DNA of 64,000 nt from Euborellia annulipes (GCA_023213315.1 JAKCPI010002496.1:98633-162632); one strand, 5' to 3'; shown: positions 22,240-33,563, counted from the first letter of the stretch. Notes: generated by a model from the letters alone, not told the origin. A program made the numbers and translations.

Positions 22240-22318
22240 CGAATATGGCCTAAGTTGCCGAAAAGACTGTGTGTATGTGTGTGTGAGTGAAAAAAAGTGT
22301 GAGTGTTAAAAAAAGAAG
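22240..22318 (+). mobile_element. SINE S1 3' fragment
   Basis: It reads TATGGCCTAAGTTGCCGAAA followed by a GTGTGTGTGAGTG section and an A-rich end; the head is absent. Confidence 0.6.
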
Positions 22319-22747
22319 ATATATGAAAATATATGCAACGAATTCGAGACGATAAGAAGAATCGTCTTATTTAACAATAAGATGTTTTTCATTTTTATAC
22401 CAAAATTCAATTTTTTTTAACAAGATATTTTTAGGTATTGGATTTTTTTTTCGGGGGGTTTTTCCAGCTCTCCCTTATATCAAGTTAAAGTTGCAGAAAA
22501 CAGCTCTAACAAAGAAATAAGTTATATTATATACACTGTACAATCGAGAAATTGAAATAAAATAGTTTATTTAAAATGAAAGATAATTATAATAAGTCCT
22601 AATTACAATTAATTTCCTATAATAATAATAAAGCCAAAATACACGCGATTGTTCGATAGGAATAAACGCTCCAAAGGTAGATGTAGGTCATGCAAACGAT
22701 TATAATATAATAACAAAAAAGAGAGGGAAAGAGACCATTCATAAAAA

Positions 22748-23036
22748 AAAAACGAATAGGAATATTTACTTTACTTAAGGGCGGAACACATTAAAAAAAA
22801 AAGAAAGTGTGTGTGTGTGTTTGTTCAACTAATATTGGTTTAAAAAGAAGAATCGATTTCAATATCTCTAATAAAATTACAATTTCGAACAAAGATTTGC
22901 TAACACAAAAAAGAAAATAATTCTCTAGTCAGATTAAGAATTATAGAATTGAAATGCAAAGAAAATCAACTTTTACGTTGATGTTCTTTTCAGAGTATAA
23001 AACTACAGAATGCACCTCTACTATTGGAGTAAGTAA
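22748..23036 (+). repeat. Direct duplication, left copy
   Basis: These 289 bases (AAAACGAATAGGAATATTTA to CTACTATTGGAGTAAGTAA) recur almost unchanged at 23401-23682. Differences are a few single-base indels and substitutions. A HEL1 fragment separates the copies. Confidence 0.85.
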
Positions 23037-23400
23037 AAAAAATCGCTGGAGTAAATTTTGAGGAAATCGAAAAAACTGAAAAAGTGAATCAGTAAAGTGC
23101 GAGTACTCTTTGGCTGATTTTGTTCAAAAGCTCGTGTCACGTCCCATGTATGGGGTGCCTAACTTAAATATAAAATTTCAACCTCCTGGCTCTTTTCGTT
23201 CTTGAGATATTTTGTTCACAGACACACAGACAAGCAGACACACAGACACAGACAGGCACAGACTATGTCGCGGAAAATCACTTTTTGGATTCAGGGGACC
23301 TCAAAAACGAAGATCCATCAAAATCTCGACATCGAATTTGGACATGAACTAATACTTTCTCTCTATATATATATTACATATATACATAGGTAAGAGTAAA
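23037..23400 (-). mobile_element. HEL1 fragment between the duplicated copies
   Basis: It runs from AATCGCTGGAGTAAATTTTG through the GAGTACTCTTTGGC box and a CAGACACACAGACA-type microsatellite to the palindromic start, which ends in a shortened GGTAAGAGTAAA. The hairpin end and about 270 bp next to it are missing. Confidence 0.75.
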
Positions 23401-23682
23401 AAAACGAATAGGAATATTTACTTTACTTAAGGGCGGAACACATTAAAAAAAAGAAAGTGTGTGTGTGTGTGTTTGTTCAACTAATATTGGTTTAAAAGAA
23501 GAATCGATTTCAACATCTCTAATAAAATTACAATTTCGAACAAAGATTTGCTAACACAAAAAAGAAAATAATTCTCTAGTCAGATTAAGAATTATAGAAT
23601 TGAAATGCAAAGAAATCAACTTTATTGATGTTCTTTTCAGAGTATAAACTACAGAATGCACCTCTACTATTGGAGTAAGTAA
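23401..23682 (+). repeat. Direct duplication, right copy
   Basis: Second copy of 22748-23036. It continues without the HEL1 fragment into CGCAAGCAGAATTTGC and then the poly-G tract. Confidence 0.85.
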
Positions 23683-23713
23683 CGCAAGCAGAATTTGCTC
23701 GGGGGTGGAGGGT

Positions 23714-23776
<63 letters not shown>
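23714..23776. repeat. 63-base poly-G run
   Basis: An uninterrupted run of 63 G on the plus strand, preceded by GGGGGTGGAGGGT. Homopolymer G this long is rare in AT-rich DNA and can form quadruplexes. The exact length may be affected by sequencing. Confidence 0.9.
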
Positions 23777-23780
<4 letters not shown>

Positions 23781-23967
23781 TCGTGATTGAGATAATTGTT
23801 CGGATTAATATATAGAGAGAAGCGATATCGAGATTTATTTATTAAAAAGATTGTTGGCATTAGGCCACCAGCCATTTTTGCCACTGTTATAATATCGAGA
23901 TTTTGGTGGAAATACACGTTTTAAGGTCCCTATGTTCAAAAAAGTAGATCCAGCAAAATGAGCTAGG

Positions 23968-24438
23968 TTGGGAACAACCTTTTTTGATGTGCGGCCCACT
24001 TTTTCCGTAAAAAAAAACTCTGAGGCCCAGTGTATATACCATATATAAATTTTAGGAAGTGACCGAATATTCGGTTTCGGTTACGGCCAGTTTCGGCCGT
24101 GGGTTCTGTTTTGGCCAAAAACTAGCCGAAACCTGAGTTTGAAAAGTTGGGATGAGACCTCGCTCACAAAAAAAAGGTCAAATGATTTCCACGAGGGAAA
24201 CAAATTTTCAGCCCGGAAAAAATTTCGTTTTGCTAGAGAAAAGTTTAAAAAAAAAACGGTAAAATGATATGAATTTTGTATAGGAAATACAAGTTTCGGT
24301 TTCGGTTATGGTTTCGGCTGAAAATCTGGTTTCGGTCGGAGCCTAATAATTTTATATAAAGATATATAATTTTTATCTTTACTTAGACGTCCGCGGCCCA
24401 GTTCAAATCAGTCCGCGGCCCACGGGTTGGGAACCGCT
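23968..24438. mobile_element. hAT-like element with nested element
   Basis: The ends are TTGGGAACAACC and, inverted on the right, AGCGGTTCCCAACCCGTGGG with GGCCGCGGAC beyond. HEL1 sequence GAGCTAGG/GAGCTGGG (23960-23967, 24439-24446) is the 8-bp duplication, one base diverged. Inside, about 24053-24350 is bounded by TAGGAAGTGACCGAA- and TTAGGCTCCGACCGAAACC-type ends with repeated GGTTTCGG, and looks like a further insertion. Confidence 0.65.
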
Positions 24439-24699
24439 GAGCTGGGAGATTGAAATTTTATATTTAAGGTACCATCTTTTGCAATACTATTGAGACTAAA
24501 ACCCGGTAGCATGGGCGTAGCCAGACATCTTGATAGGGAGGGGGGGGTTTCTATTTTTTCAAAATTCGCTCTAAAGATTTTGACCAAAATTCATAAATCA
24601 ATTATTTTTTAGACTTTAAAATGTATATTCTCATTTTGCCATTGAAATCTTCTGAAGGCCACTTTACTCTTGTACTCCATAGGAAAGATCGGAGAAATG

Positions 24700-24713
24700 G
24701 TTGCCATGGTAAC
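24700..24713. promoter_or_regulatory. X-box-like (RFX) palindrome carried by HEL1
   Basis: GTTGCCATGGTAAC fits the RFX X-box consensus GTNRCC-N(0-3)-RGYAAC perfectly. Identical or inverted perfect copies occur in other HEL1 elements at 25232-25245, 26252-26265, 34780-34793 and 50675-50688. Mutated versions lie near 3216, 9552, 11929, 37490, 45017, 49860 and 61108. Whether RFX factors bind is unknown. Confidence 0.4.
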
Positions 24714-24747
24714 AAAATATAAATATTTCCCCATACTTATAAATTTT

Positions 24748-25408
24748 ACTTTCTCTTACCTATGTATATATGTAATATATATATAGAGAGAAAGTATTGG
24801 ATTCATGTCAAAAATTCGATGTCGAGATTTTGATGGATCTTCACGTTTTGAGGTCCCCTGAATCCAAAAAAGTGGTTTTCGCGACATGGTCTGTCTGTGT
24901 GTGGGTGGGTGGGTGTGTGGGTGTGTGTGATGTTCAATTTTAAGCATGAAGGAATTGAGCTAGGAGGATGAAATTTTATATTTAAGTTAAATACCACCCG
25001 GGACCGGAAAAATAAGCTTTTAATCAAAATCGGCCAAAGAGTACTAGTACTTTACTGATGTACTTTTTCAGTTTTTTTCGATTTTCTCAAAATTCGCTCT
25101 AACGATTTTGATTAAAATTCAAAAATCAATTATTTTTTAGATGCTCTTTCAAATGTATATTCTCGTTTTGCCCTCAAAATTGTTTGAAGCACACTTTACT
25201 CTTGTGCTTCATAGGAAAGATAGGAGAAATGGTTGCCATGGTAACAAAATATAAATATTTTCCCATGTTTATAATTTTGACATCTTAAATTTCTAATATA
25301 TTGGCGGAAACTAAATATATGTTGACACAAAAAATCTGGTGTGACAAGCACAGAACACAACTTTATCTTGCCGAAGGGTAAGAGAAAGTTGTGTGCAGTC
25401 ACACCAGA
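24748..25408 (+). mobile_element. HEL1 element, complete
   Basis: A 661-bp copy with all landmarks in order: ACTTTCTCTTACCTATG start with near-palindrome, TCAAAAATTCGATGTCGAGA, GACATGGTCTGTCTGTGTG and a GGGT/GTGT microsatellite, GAGTACTAGTAC, AGATGCTCTTTC, GTTGCCATGGTAAC, GTTGACACAAAAAATCTGG, and the end hairpin finishing CACACCAGA. The inverse of the start (GGTAAGAGAAAGT) lies subterminally in the hairpin. T-runs flank both ends. Confidence 0.85.
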
Positions 25409-26032
25409 TTTTTTTAAATATAGATCTCCCATCCTCTTTCTAATGCCATATTGTATTCTTTTCAATTACGAGCTTCAATTGGTCACTTTCTAAATTTTAA
25501 CTCCAAAATTGATTGTTCTATACTCTTTAATTTTGAATTGAAAGAGCGAACTGCCTCTCTCACTCTCTCAAGCCTTCAAAAAAACAAGCCGACACCTGTG
25601 CAGGCAGAAACACACACACACACCCTGAGCTATCCATAGAGGGGATTCACCTTCTCTTTTCCCTAATATATATTCCAATAATATGTGTTGTTATTAACCA
25701 GCGAAGACCATTAGCTACATAAGCCCGCCCCACCTCGTGTACTCTACTCTACACTCCCTTTACTAATACTTACCAGATAATAACATTTTAGAAAAACGAG
25801 TGTAACAGCAGCCAACGCACGCAAACTCAAGTAAAGCCCCACCCACCCATGAAAAGTGGATAAAGTTAGTAGTGGCTGCTTTTAAATTAAAAATTAATTG
25901 TAAAATGAACACGTGATATTTTTTTTTTCTTAATAAATATAACAAAAAAAATTGCAAAAGTTTATTATTAAATTTTATAAGTTCTTTTTTACTTTATCCC
26001 AGATATATAGGCTATATATGGAGGGAGAAAAT
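25409..26032. other. Non-coding stretch
   Basis: No repeat or gene is recognised. A HEL1 5' scrap (GTGTCAAAAATAGATGG, ATACACGTTTTGAG) follows at about 26033-26077. Confidence 0.5.
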
Positions 26033-26098
26033 AATGCGATCGTGTCAAAAATAGATGGAAATACACGTTTTGAGATTTCATTAAATAATATTCAAAAA

Positions 26099-26612
26099 TC
26101 TGGTATGACTGGCGCACTCGGTAATCGAAAGTTGTGATCTGTGCTTGTCACACCAGATTTTTTGTGTCGACATGTATTTAGTTCCCGAGAGTACCGTACA
26201 TTCGAATTTCAAGATGTAAAATTTATAAGTATAGGAAAATATTTATATTTTGTTACCATGGCAACCATTTCTCCTATCTTTCCTATGAAATACAAGAGTA
26301 AAGTGGTTTTCAGAAGATTTCAATGACAAAATGAGAATATACATTTTATTGAGAACCTAAAAAATAATTGATTTTTGAATTTTAATAAAAATCGTTGAAG
26401 CGAATTTTGAGAAAATCAAAAAAAAAAAAACCTGAAAAATTACATCAGTAAAGTACTAGTACTTTTTGGCTAATTTTGTTCAAAAGCTTCGTATCACGTC
26501 TCATGGAGGTGTCTAACTTAAATATAAAATTTCAACCTCCTAGCTCAATTCATTCATGCTTAAAATTGAACACACACGCACAGACAGACCATGTCGCGAA
26601 AACCACTTTTTT
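26099..26612 (-). mobile_element. HEL1 element, 5' truncated
   Basis: It runs from the hairpin (with a deletion on one arm) through GTTACCATGGCAACC and the ACTAGTACT box to CATGTCGCGAAAACCACT. It stops exactly in the T-run used as the insertion site in two other copies. Confidence 0.75.
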
Positions 26613-26668
26613 ACGAATTTTAGCTGCCTAATGCAAATTATATATATTTCCTTGACACTTATTGGGCC

Positions 26669-26700
26669 CTGAAGATGGCCTCTATCGAGACCGAAACGTC
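26669..26700 (+). ncRNA. Hammerhead-like ribozyme module
   Basis: CTGAAGA, spare T, stem GGCCTC/GAGACC-type hairpin, GAAACGTC. ATTGGGC before and GCCCAAT after give a 7-bp stem I, with one mismatch next to the core. This is one of the best-folded modules in the window. No palindrome arm is evident here. Confidence 0.55.
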
Positions 26701-26844
26701 AGCCCAATAAAATATTTAAAGAAAAAAATTTGACTTTCAGTCTCTGCTCCTCAAACCTTTCCTTGATATAGTTAAAGTCTATAAGATTTAAGATGCCGAA
26801 AAGGCTCTTGGCTTTAATATACTCTCGGTTACTAAATATATCTC

Positions 26845-26955
26845 CAAATTTGGAAGAAAGAATTAGCAAAGTTTATCTTTCACTTTGTTGCCAAACCAGG
26901 GCCGACGTTTCGGTCGCCTATGAGCATCTTCAGGGCCAGGTTAATGTCTGAAAAT
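26845..26955 (-). mobile_element. Short hammerhead-like insertion in HEL1
   Basis: HEL1 sequence CTAAATATATCTCGACACAA is split here: ATATATCTC is present at 26836-26844 and again at 26956-26964. The 111-bp insertion is a single-module version of the HP class without a second arm. The host HEL1 scrap continues to about 27013. Confidence 0.65.
26904..26933 (-). ncRNA. Hammerhead-like ribozyme module in the 111-bp insertion
   Basis: On the minus strand: CTGAAGA, spare T, a hairpin GCTCATAGGCGACC, then GAAACGTC. CCTGGCC before and GGCCCTGG after give stem I with an internal mismatch. Stem II is weaker than in other copies. Confidence 0.5.
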
Positions 26956-27335
26956 ATATATCTCGTCACAAAAGATACCGAAGGTAAGACAAAGTTAAGA
27001 GAGTCACACCAGTAAAATGAAAGCTAGAACGAGAGAAAAGAATTTTCTTTCTTTTTCCTTTTTTTTTTGTTAATTTTTCTTGGCTTGGCACATCCAATTT
27101 CATGGCCTCTTAGCTATCACGGTTCGAGATTACTTTTTTCTTTTCTAACTATCGGTTAGATTACGAAAAAGAGGTTAGTACTAATGATAAAATAAATCAT
27201 TTTAAAAACTAAAAAGAAACATTCTTCAGGCGACTAAAAAGGTAATAAATATCAATGATCGACTTGATTATGATGTTGATTTCAATTTTCATGACTAATT
27301 TTAAACATATACTGTAAGATGGCCTACTATCAATT

Positions 27336-27850
27336 ATTATTTGAAATTCCTATCGGGATCCCCGTTTATTTACCCGAGGTGATTACGTGCACGAAGACAC
27401 ACACCTCAAACCCAACCGGCCTCTGGCCGTAGCCATCTACCGGCACCCCGTGAAGTTACATCATTTCCTATCTCTAACTCCTCCTCCTTCGTTCGTTTCT
27501 TGCTAGTGAACTAATCCTTATATCTGGTTCCACCCGGCTTCTTTTATCCAACCTCTTCTATGCTAGGGAGGATGTCCTAGTTTGAGGAGTTAACTCCCTC
27601 AGCACCGGGTGTAGCCTGCTCCTTTCGAAGAATGCATCATTGAGAGGGAACCTTCTTTCCCCCAGGACGGGATGTCTCAGAAACTCCCTCTCCTCGTAGA
27701 GTTGCCTGGAGGCTATTTGTGGGAGATCCAATATTCCAATCCAGTGTCTGCTTGAGGAATTTTTTGCCATGGGGTGGATTTGAACTCGAGTAGTCTTCAA
27801 CTCAGGATTATAAGCTTAAATCCTTATCCTCCCGACTAATCGCCTCTTCG
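27336..27850 (-). mobile_element. tRNA-derived SINE S2, long copy
   Basis: On the minus strand the head at 27850 reads GGCGATTAGTCGGGAGGATA (A-box region) with GAGTTCAAATCCACC (B box). It is followed by the S2 body (CCTCAAGCAGACACTGGATT, GACATCCCGTCCTGGGGGAA, GGTTCCCTCTCAATGATGC) and a GC-richer tail down to AGGAATTTCAAATAAT. The tail (27336-27580) recurs at 59425-59680. Confidence 0.65.
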
Positions 27851-27944
27851 AAGTCATTTAGGGTAGTACTTTTTCAATATAGGCCTATATTTATGATTAA
27901 TACGTCTACTGGGTGTGACGATCCACACGCTTGTTTCTAGGAGC

Positions 27945-28070
27945 CTCTAATTTTAGGTTCAGCCATGTTGAACAGACAATGATCCTGGTGGCTGTTGCTA
28001 TACTCTCTTTCCAAGGGCATTTTGGAATTAATCGGGCAGGGTTGCAGACAGACTTGGCGGGCCCCGGGGC
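27945..28070 (+). repeat. Dispersed repeat R3, diverged copy
   Basis: ATGATCCTGGTGGCTGTTGC and flanking bases match R3 at 10.5 and 52.7 kb only in part. Confidence 0.35.
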
Positions 28071-29613
28071 TACTTAATAATACCCCCACCCTAAATTTTT
28101 TTTCTAGTTTATAAAAAGCTATTGTAGCCTTCATGCCAACAATTTTTTACGCAGTTTTTGGACAATTTTTGAAACTATTATACATGGTTTATGTTTATTT
28201 AAATAAAAAAAGTTATTTAAAAATTTGTCAAAATTCCTTAAACATATGGTTGCCATGATTTATTGAGGTCAGATTCGCACAGACGACTTCAGAGTGGTCT
28301 GGAGGGTATGGAAATTTTTTGAAAATTAGGCATGGAAATTTGCGTTTTTAGCTTTCCTGAGACCAAAAATGTTATCGAACTTATTTGTTAGCTTGATTTA
28401 TTTTCATTGAAATTTTAACCACGAAAATGATTTTTTATTATAATTTTAAGGTTGGAGCGCCCCTAGGAGGGTCCGGGCCCCGGGGATATAGCCCCCCTGG
28501 GGGTAGGGGGGTATTTGAAAAAAAATGTTATTAACTACACTAAAATAATTTACGGCCACTTCATCATTAGAAGAATCATTAACTTTAATAAATAAACACT
28601 AAGGGCTGTGGAAATATTAGTCGTAACATTGTTTATTGTAGCTAGTAATATTTTGATATATTATTAATTACTAAATAATAAACCAAGATTATTGGCAAAA
28701 ATATCTTCACATTTTATTTTATATTCTTTAAAATACCTCTTAACTTCCCAAAAAAATTTTCTGGCTAATAAGAAAGGAATTCCTACAATTTTAGTTTAGC
28801 GGGTAGGCAGCCTACTTATTCTCAGTCGCATTAGAGCCACGTTCTGTACTACGTGTTGGACAAGCCCATTCAAGTTCTCGTATTTAAAATCCCACCATAA
28901 TAATAATAATAATGCAAATGTTCTTAAAGTCCCATTTTAAGAATGGATTTTTCTTTTTATCCCCCTTAAATTTGTCCGTCGTTTTCTCAACAGTTACGAT
29001 AATCGACCAGACAACTAGATTAAAAGAAAAAGAAGACGATCTAGGGCTTTGAGTTTTAGTTGGCCTATTAAAGTAAATAGGTAAAGGGAGTAAGTAGGAG
29101 AGTATGCGCCATGCCATGCACTGGCTGATCGATCCGATGGTTGGTTGGTCCTTTCTCTCCTTTTCCCGGGGATTTTCCTTCCTCTGTTCATCTCTACCCC
29201 CTAAAAAGAACTCCTCTCCCCACCCCCGCCCCTTTATCATAATGGGGTTTCAATTTATTTCTCGGTTGGGTAACAACGTGAAAGCTTCACACACGTCTCT
29301 TCTTTACTTCTCTCATTCATTTTAAGCCCTCGTGGCCCAAAGCGATACGTGATAATAATAGAATCGAGCAAAATACGGAAACTTGTTTTAATTTTTTTTT
29401 TTTTTATCTCAAAAAGAAATATTTTTATTAGATAATAAAATATACTATTTTTAATTAGATAACGGAGAGAAAAATATGAGAAATATTCTCCACGGGATGT
29501 GGTAACTACATAACAAATAATACACACGAAAGTATGATCAAATTTTGATACAAAGATATAGGCAAAATAATTGAATATTTTTAGAGATGCTAAAAATAAC
29601 TATCGTCATTTTT
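28071..29613. other. Non-coding stretch
   Basis: A G/C-rich palindromic patch near 28450-28510 (CCCCTAGGAGGGTCCGGGCC, GGGGGTAGGGGGG) may be a worn transposon end. No exon or domain is recognised, although 29000-29340 is less AT-rich. Confidence 0.45.
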
Positions 29614-30199
29614 ACTTTCTCTTACCCTATATATGGAATATATAGAAAGTATTGGATTCATGTCAAATATGTCGAGATTTTGAAGGATCTTCACGTTTTA
29701 AGCTCCCCTGAATCCAGGAAAAAGTGGGTTTCGCGACATGGTCTGTCTGTCAACGAAATATCTCAGGAACTAAAAGAGCTACGAGGTTGAAATTTTATAA
29801 TTAAGTTAGTCACCCTCCCAAGGGGTGAAAATAAGCTTTTGAACAAAATCGACTAAAGAGTACTAGTACTTTACTTATGTACTTTTTTAGTTTTTTGAGA
29901 ATTTCTCAAAATTCGCTGCAACGATTTTGTTTAAAATTCATAAATGAACTATTTTTTAGATGCTCTTTAAAAAGTATATCAGTGAAATTTTTCGTGGAAA
30001 TCGTTTGAAGTACATTTTACTGATGTGGAAGCATTCGTAGCTCAGAGCCATTTATGAATCATCGCGTGGTCAAGTTTGGAGCTAAAGTGCTAAGAGCAAC
30101 TAAATATATCTCGACACAAAAAATCTGGTATGACAAGCACAGTACACAACTTTCTCTTGCCAAAGGGTAAAAGAAAGTTGTGTGCTGTGCGACCAATCA
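29614..30199 (+). mobile_element. HEL1 element, end slightly truncated
   Basis: Start ACTTTCTCTTACCC with palindrome, GGTCTGTCTGTCAACGAAAT, the ACTAGTACT box and most of the end hairpin are present. The last CACACCAGA is replaced by CAATCAGTAG. The X-box segment is lost. Confidence 0.8.
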
Positions 30200-30670
30200 G
30201 TAGATCTTCATGGAAGAATATAGAAGATTATTTTAGTTTGGGAAAATAAAGTAAAAAATAACACAAGCATTTCTCAATAGAATTTTATCAAAAAATAAAA
30301 AAAGCCTTTTTTTTAATTGTCAAATGAAGCAACATTTCAATTACTCTAATGAATATGACAAAAGAAAAAAAAGGGGTTGGGGGGGGGGGTAAAAAAGAAA
30401 GGAGGAAGTAAATAAGAGAGAAGGGTGGGGGACATAGAGTGAAGGACTCTTAACTATCCTCCACTTCTCTAGAAAATAATTGAATCAATTTACTTAAAAT
30501 GGAAAAGAAAAGAAAGAAAGGAGTGCGAGAGAGAAAGTAAAAATCAATTAAAACTTTATTTTAAGAGAGTTTTTTTCAATTTAATTTTAATTTTTATTAG
30601 ATGTTTATTTTTTAAAGAAATTTATAAACAAGTCAATGTGACTTAACCGAGCGGTCAAATTTGTTTAACT

Positions 30671-31120
30671 AAAAAAAAATCATTGTGAGGTTTTATGAAA
30701 TCACGATGCAAGTGAAACTTTTTTTCGGTTCGATCAGGAGATTTAACTGAAAATTTTCAGAAAATTATTCAATTAAGGGTATTAAAATCGCGTTTTTAAT
30801 CTTAACTTAATAATTGGAAAATGGGAAATCAATAGAGGCATGTTAAAAACTGAGAACAATATTTAATTGAAGATTTGAATCATTTTAATATTTTAAAATT
30901 ATATTTTATCAATTTAAAAATTGAATAATTAAATCTCACAATTATTTTTTTTATAATTCGTCATAACCGGTATATTAAATTTCAACTTTCCTATTTTTGT
31001 CGTCCCGACTTGTGACGTCATGGCTTGTAGCGTCACGGCCTCTGACGTCACGACTTGTTACGCGTCATGCTGATAGAAGAGCGAAAAAATTTGAGGGGAT
31101 CAAATAAAAGTTTCACTTAA
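30671..31120 (+). repeat. Dispersed repeat R1, copy 2 (uninterrupted)
   Basis: It matches 1125-1832 without the palindromic insertion. The core at 30709-31118 is bounded by AAGTGAAACTTT and AAAGTTTCACTT. The segment TTTCAACTTTCCTATTTTTG is the empty target for HP-1. The 3' part repeats GTGACGTCA-like words. Confidence 0.7.
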
Positions 31121-31792
31121 AAAAAAACTTTTTGCGTTATCTTATTATTATAATTAATCTGATTATAAAAAAAACTCCACCTCTTACTAAAAGAAGTAAA
31201 ATACATACTTAAGAAATAAATTAGACAGATATTACCGCAACGACGATAAAAATAATATATAAAACAATTTAGAAAGAAAGAGAGGGATTTAAAAAAAAAA
31301 AAGTGTAATTTAATTCTTTTAATATGCCGTTTTTTTAATCAAAGCAAAAACACATTTTCTAAGGCGTGCCTCAACCCCCACCATCCTTTAAGGGGATTTA
31401 TTTAAAAATTTATCTTAGACTTTAAAGAAGTGAAATAGAATTTATCTTATTTTATTTATTTATATATTTATTTTTGTGTGCGTTTTATTTTTGCGAGATA
31501 AACCAACGAGCATCATTGGGTTTAATGAGAAAAATGATCCAGTGTGTGCGGGGAATTCATATAGAAAGACATAAAATCGTTACGACCCGGGCAAATTAAT
31601 CTAATCATTTTATAACGAACTTATTATTAAACACAATAGTTTTATGGGGGGTCAATGATCTCTCTCGCTTCTGCATCCGAATGGAGATCTATTGCAAATT
31701 ATAAAGAAGTTTTATAAAAGGAATTTTGGAATATATACTCTGGATGGTGGGAGAAATATCAACGAAAGGAGAAAATAAAATAAAAAAAAATC
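31121..31792. other. Non-coding stretch
   Basis: AT-rich, no recognised gene or repeat. Confidence 0.5.
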
Positions 31793-32170
31793 TGGTGTGA
31801 CTGGTCCCACATTTAATCTTATATTTGGATATTTTATACATAGTAGAGAATTCTAAATAAATATAAAATTTCATAAGAATTGGAAAAAAATTTTTTAAAT
31901 GTGTAAAAAATTCCAAAGGGGATCGATCCCCTTTTGAATCGAAATTAGGGATTTAACATTGGCTCTATGGAAGGAAGAGCCGGAAAGTGAATTTGAAATG
32001 TTACATCAGTAAAGTGTACTTCAAACAATTTTCAGTGCAAATTGAGTATTTTAAAGAGAATTTATTTATGAATTTTAATCAAAATCATTGCAGCCAATTT
32101 TGAGAAAATTGAAAAAAACTGAATAAGTACTTCAGTAAAGTATTAGTACTTTATGGCGCAGAACTTGTTT
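31793..32170 (-). repeat. HEL1 scraps around repeat R4
   Basis: AATCTGGTGTGACTGGTCCC marks a HEL1 end. 31800-31960 is then similar, inverted, to about 50905-51045 (ATCCCCTTTTGAATCGAAAT, ATTGGAAAAAAATTTTTTAA), a dispersed repeat R4. 31990-32160 is an internal HEL1 piece with ACATCAGTAAAGTG and TATTAGTACTTTATGGC. Confidence 0.5.
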
Positions 32171-32394
32171 ATAATATTTGGCTATTTACAAATTTAATAT
32201 TTGATTATTTAATTTTTTGGCCAGTTCTACTGTATTCGTAAATTGAAAACTTTGTGAGTTTATCTCCCACAATATTAATGTCGTATTTGTGTTTTTAAAT
32301 AAAAAAAATTAACTAATATTGGAAATATATAATAGGTTTCAATGAAAGATCTTTCATTTTTGAGTTTCTTAAAAAAATTGTATGCAATTGCAAC

Positions 32395-33060
32395 ATGGTC
32401 TGTGAAGAAAATATCTCAAAATAACTAAAAGTGCTACGAAGTTGAAATTTTATTAAGAATTATATATATCATGTGTTGGTCCAGGAGGTAATTATGAAAA
32501 ACATATAACCAAGTATTTATTATTTTAAATAAGCGAAAAATGTAGGTACCGCCGGGAGTCGCACCACGGATCCGTGGTCGATTTACGCTCGACGTAGGAT
32601 GGCATGTTGAGCGTAAATCGACGGATCCGTGGTGCGACTTCCGGTGGTACCTACATTTTTTTTCGCTTATTTAAATTAATAAATACTTGGTTATATGTTT
32701 TTGAAATTTTATATTTACATTAGACACCCCAAGGGGTGAAAATAAGCCTTTAAACAAAATCAGCCAAAAGTTCCTCTCTGATGCACTTTTTCAGTTTTTT
32801 AACTTTGCTCGTAGGTTGGGCAGGTAAAGTTAATGTAATCGTAAAAAAAATCGGAATTTTTCTGAAGCTGCCAAATGCGTTTTGAGGTCCTTTGAATCCA
32901 ATGTCTGTGCGTCTGTGTGTCTGTGTATGTGGTAATTTTTTTCGTCAACGAAAACTCAAAAACTATTCTTTCAATTGTTTTGAAATTTTGCACCCATAAA
33001 CTAGGGGTAGAGGCCAAGAACTGAAAAGCTTTTGGTAAACATCGGACCATTAGGGGGGGG
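32395..33060 (+). mobile_element. Diverged HEL1, interrupted by palindrome
   Basis: AACATGGTCTGTGAAGAAAA and GCTACGAAGTTGAAATTTTA precede the insertion. TTGAAATTTTATATTTACAT and CCCCAAGGGGTGAAAATAAG follow it. Both ends are eroded. Confidence 0.6.
32454..32700. mobile_element. Palindromic tRNA-like insertion TP-1
   Basis: This 247-bp insertion has the perfect 12-bp duplication TTGAAATTTTAT (32442-32453, 32701-32712) within HEL1, whose other copies show the empty site. The arms are AAACATATAACCAAGTATTT, AAGCGAAAAATGTAGGTACC, GGAGTCGCACCACGGATCCG and their inverses. The right arm reads GGCATGTTGAGCG and GGTGCGACTTCC, resembling A and B boxes of a tRNA. It shares CGGTACCTAC with the SINE head at 5920. 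Confidence 0.75.
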
Positions 33061-33563
33061 CAATATTTTTTTCTTGAATAGTGAGTGGGATATAAAATAC
33101 ATTCTATAAAGCCTTATTTTGCCCAGTCAAAACCATTTTGTTCTCAAATAATTATTCTCATTTTGTGCAAACAATAAATTATCATAAATCAAGAGCAACA
33201 CAGAAAATAACAACTGAATTCTCTTTATTCGCAAAAATTGTGGTTTAATAAACTTTCCTACAAACTAGACAACAATAATTTGCGAACCTGTTGCCGGCCT
33301 GATTGATCTCTCCGTACGAAGGACAAATAGAGTGAAGATAATAGATAATATGGGTGTGTGGATCAATTATTATTTGCATTGCGAATTAGGCGAGGCAGAG
33401 AGAGGATGATCAATTAACAAAACAGACAATGGGCAATCAAGAAAGAGAAGAACAACAGGACCTAATAAAAATACCATCGAGTGCATAAATTCGATTGTTG
33501 GAATGTGGACAAACCATATGAGCAGTTCCTTATACATTCTATATTTATATCTGAACAACTCAC
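33061..33563. other. Non-coding stretch
   Basis: No repeat is recognised. It adjoins the candidate exon at 33564 and would be intronic if that exon is real. Confidence 0.4.

Larger units (their letters stand above)
23790..24747 (+). mobile_element. HEL1 fragment with two insertions
   Basis: It retains TTAATATATAGAGAGAAG, CGAGATTTTGGTGGAAATAC and, after a hAT insertion, GAGATTGAAATTTTATATTT, then AGATGCTC-like sequence and the X-box palindrome, up to ATAAATTTTA. A 55-bp insertion at 23837-23891 is flanked by the 12-bp duplication ATATCGAGATTT (23825-23836, 23892-23903). A complete HEL1 starts directly after it. Confidence 0.7.

Noticed and set aside
23585..23917. Proline-rich open frame
   Set aside because: It is only the complement of the 63-base poly-G run.
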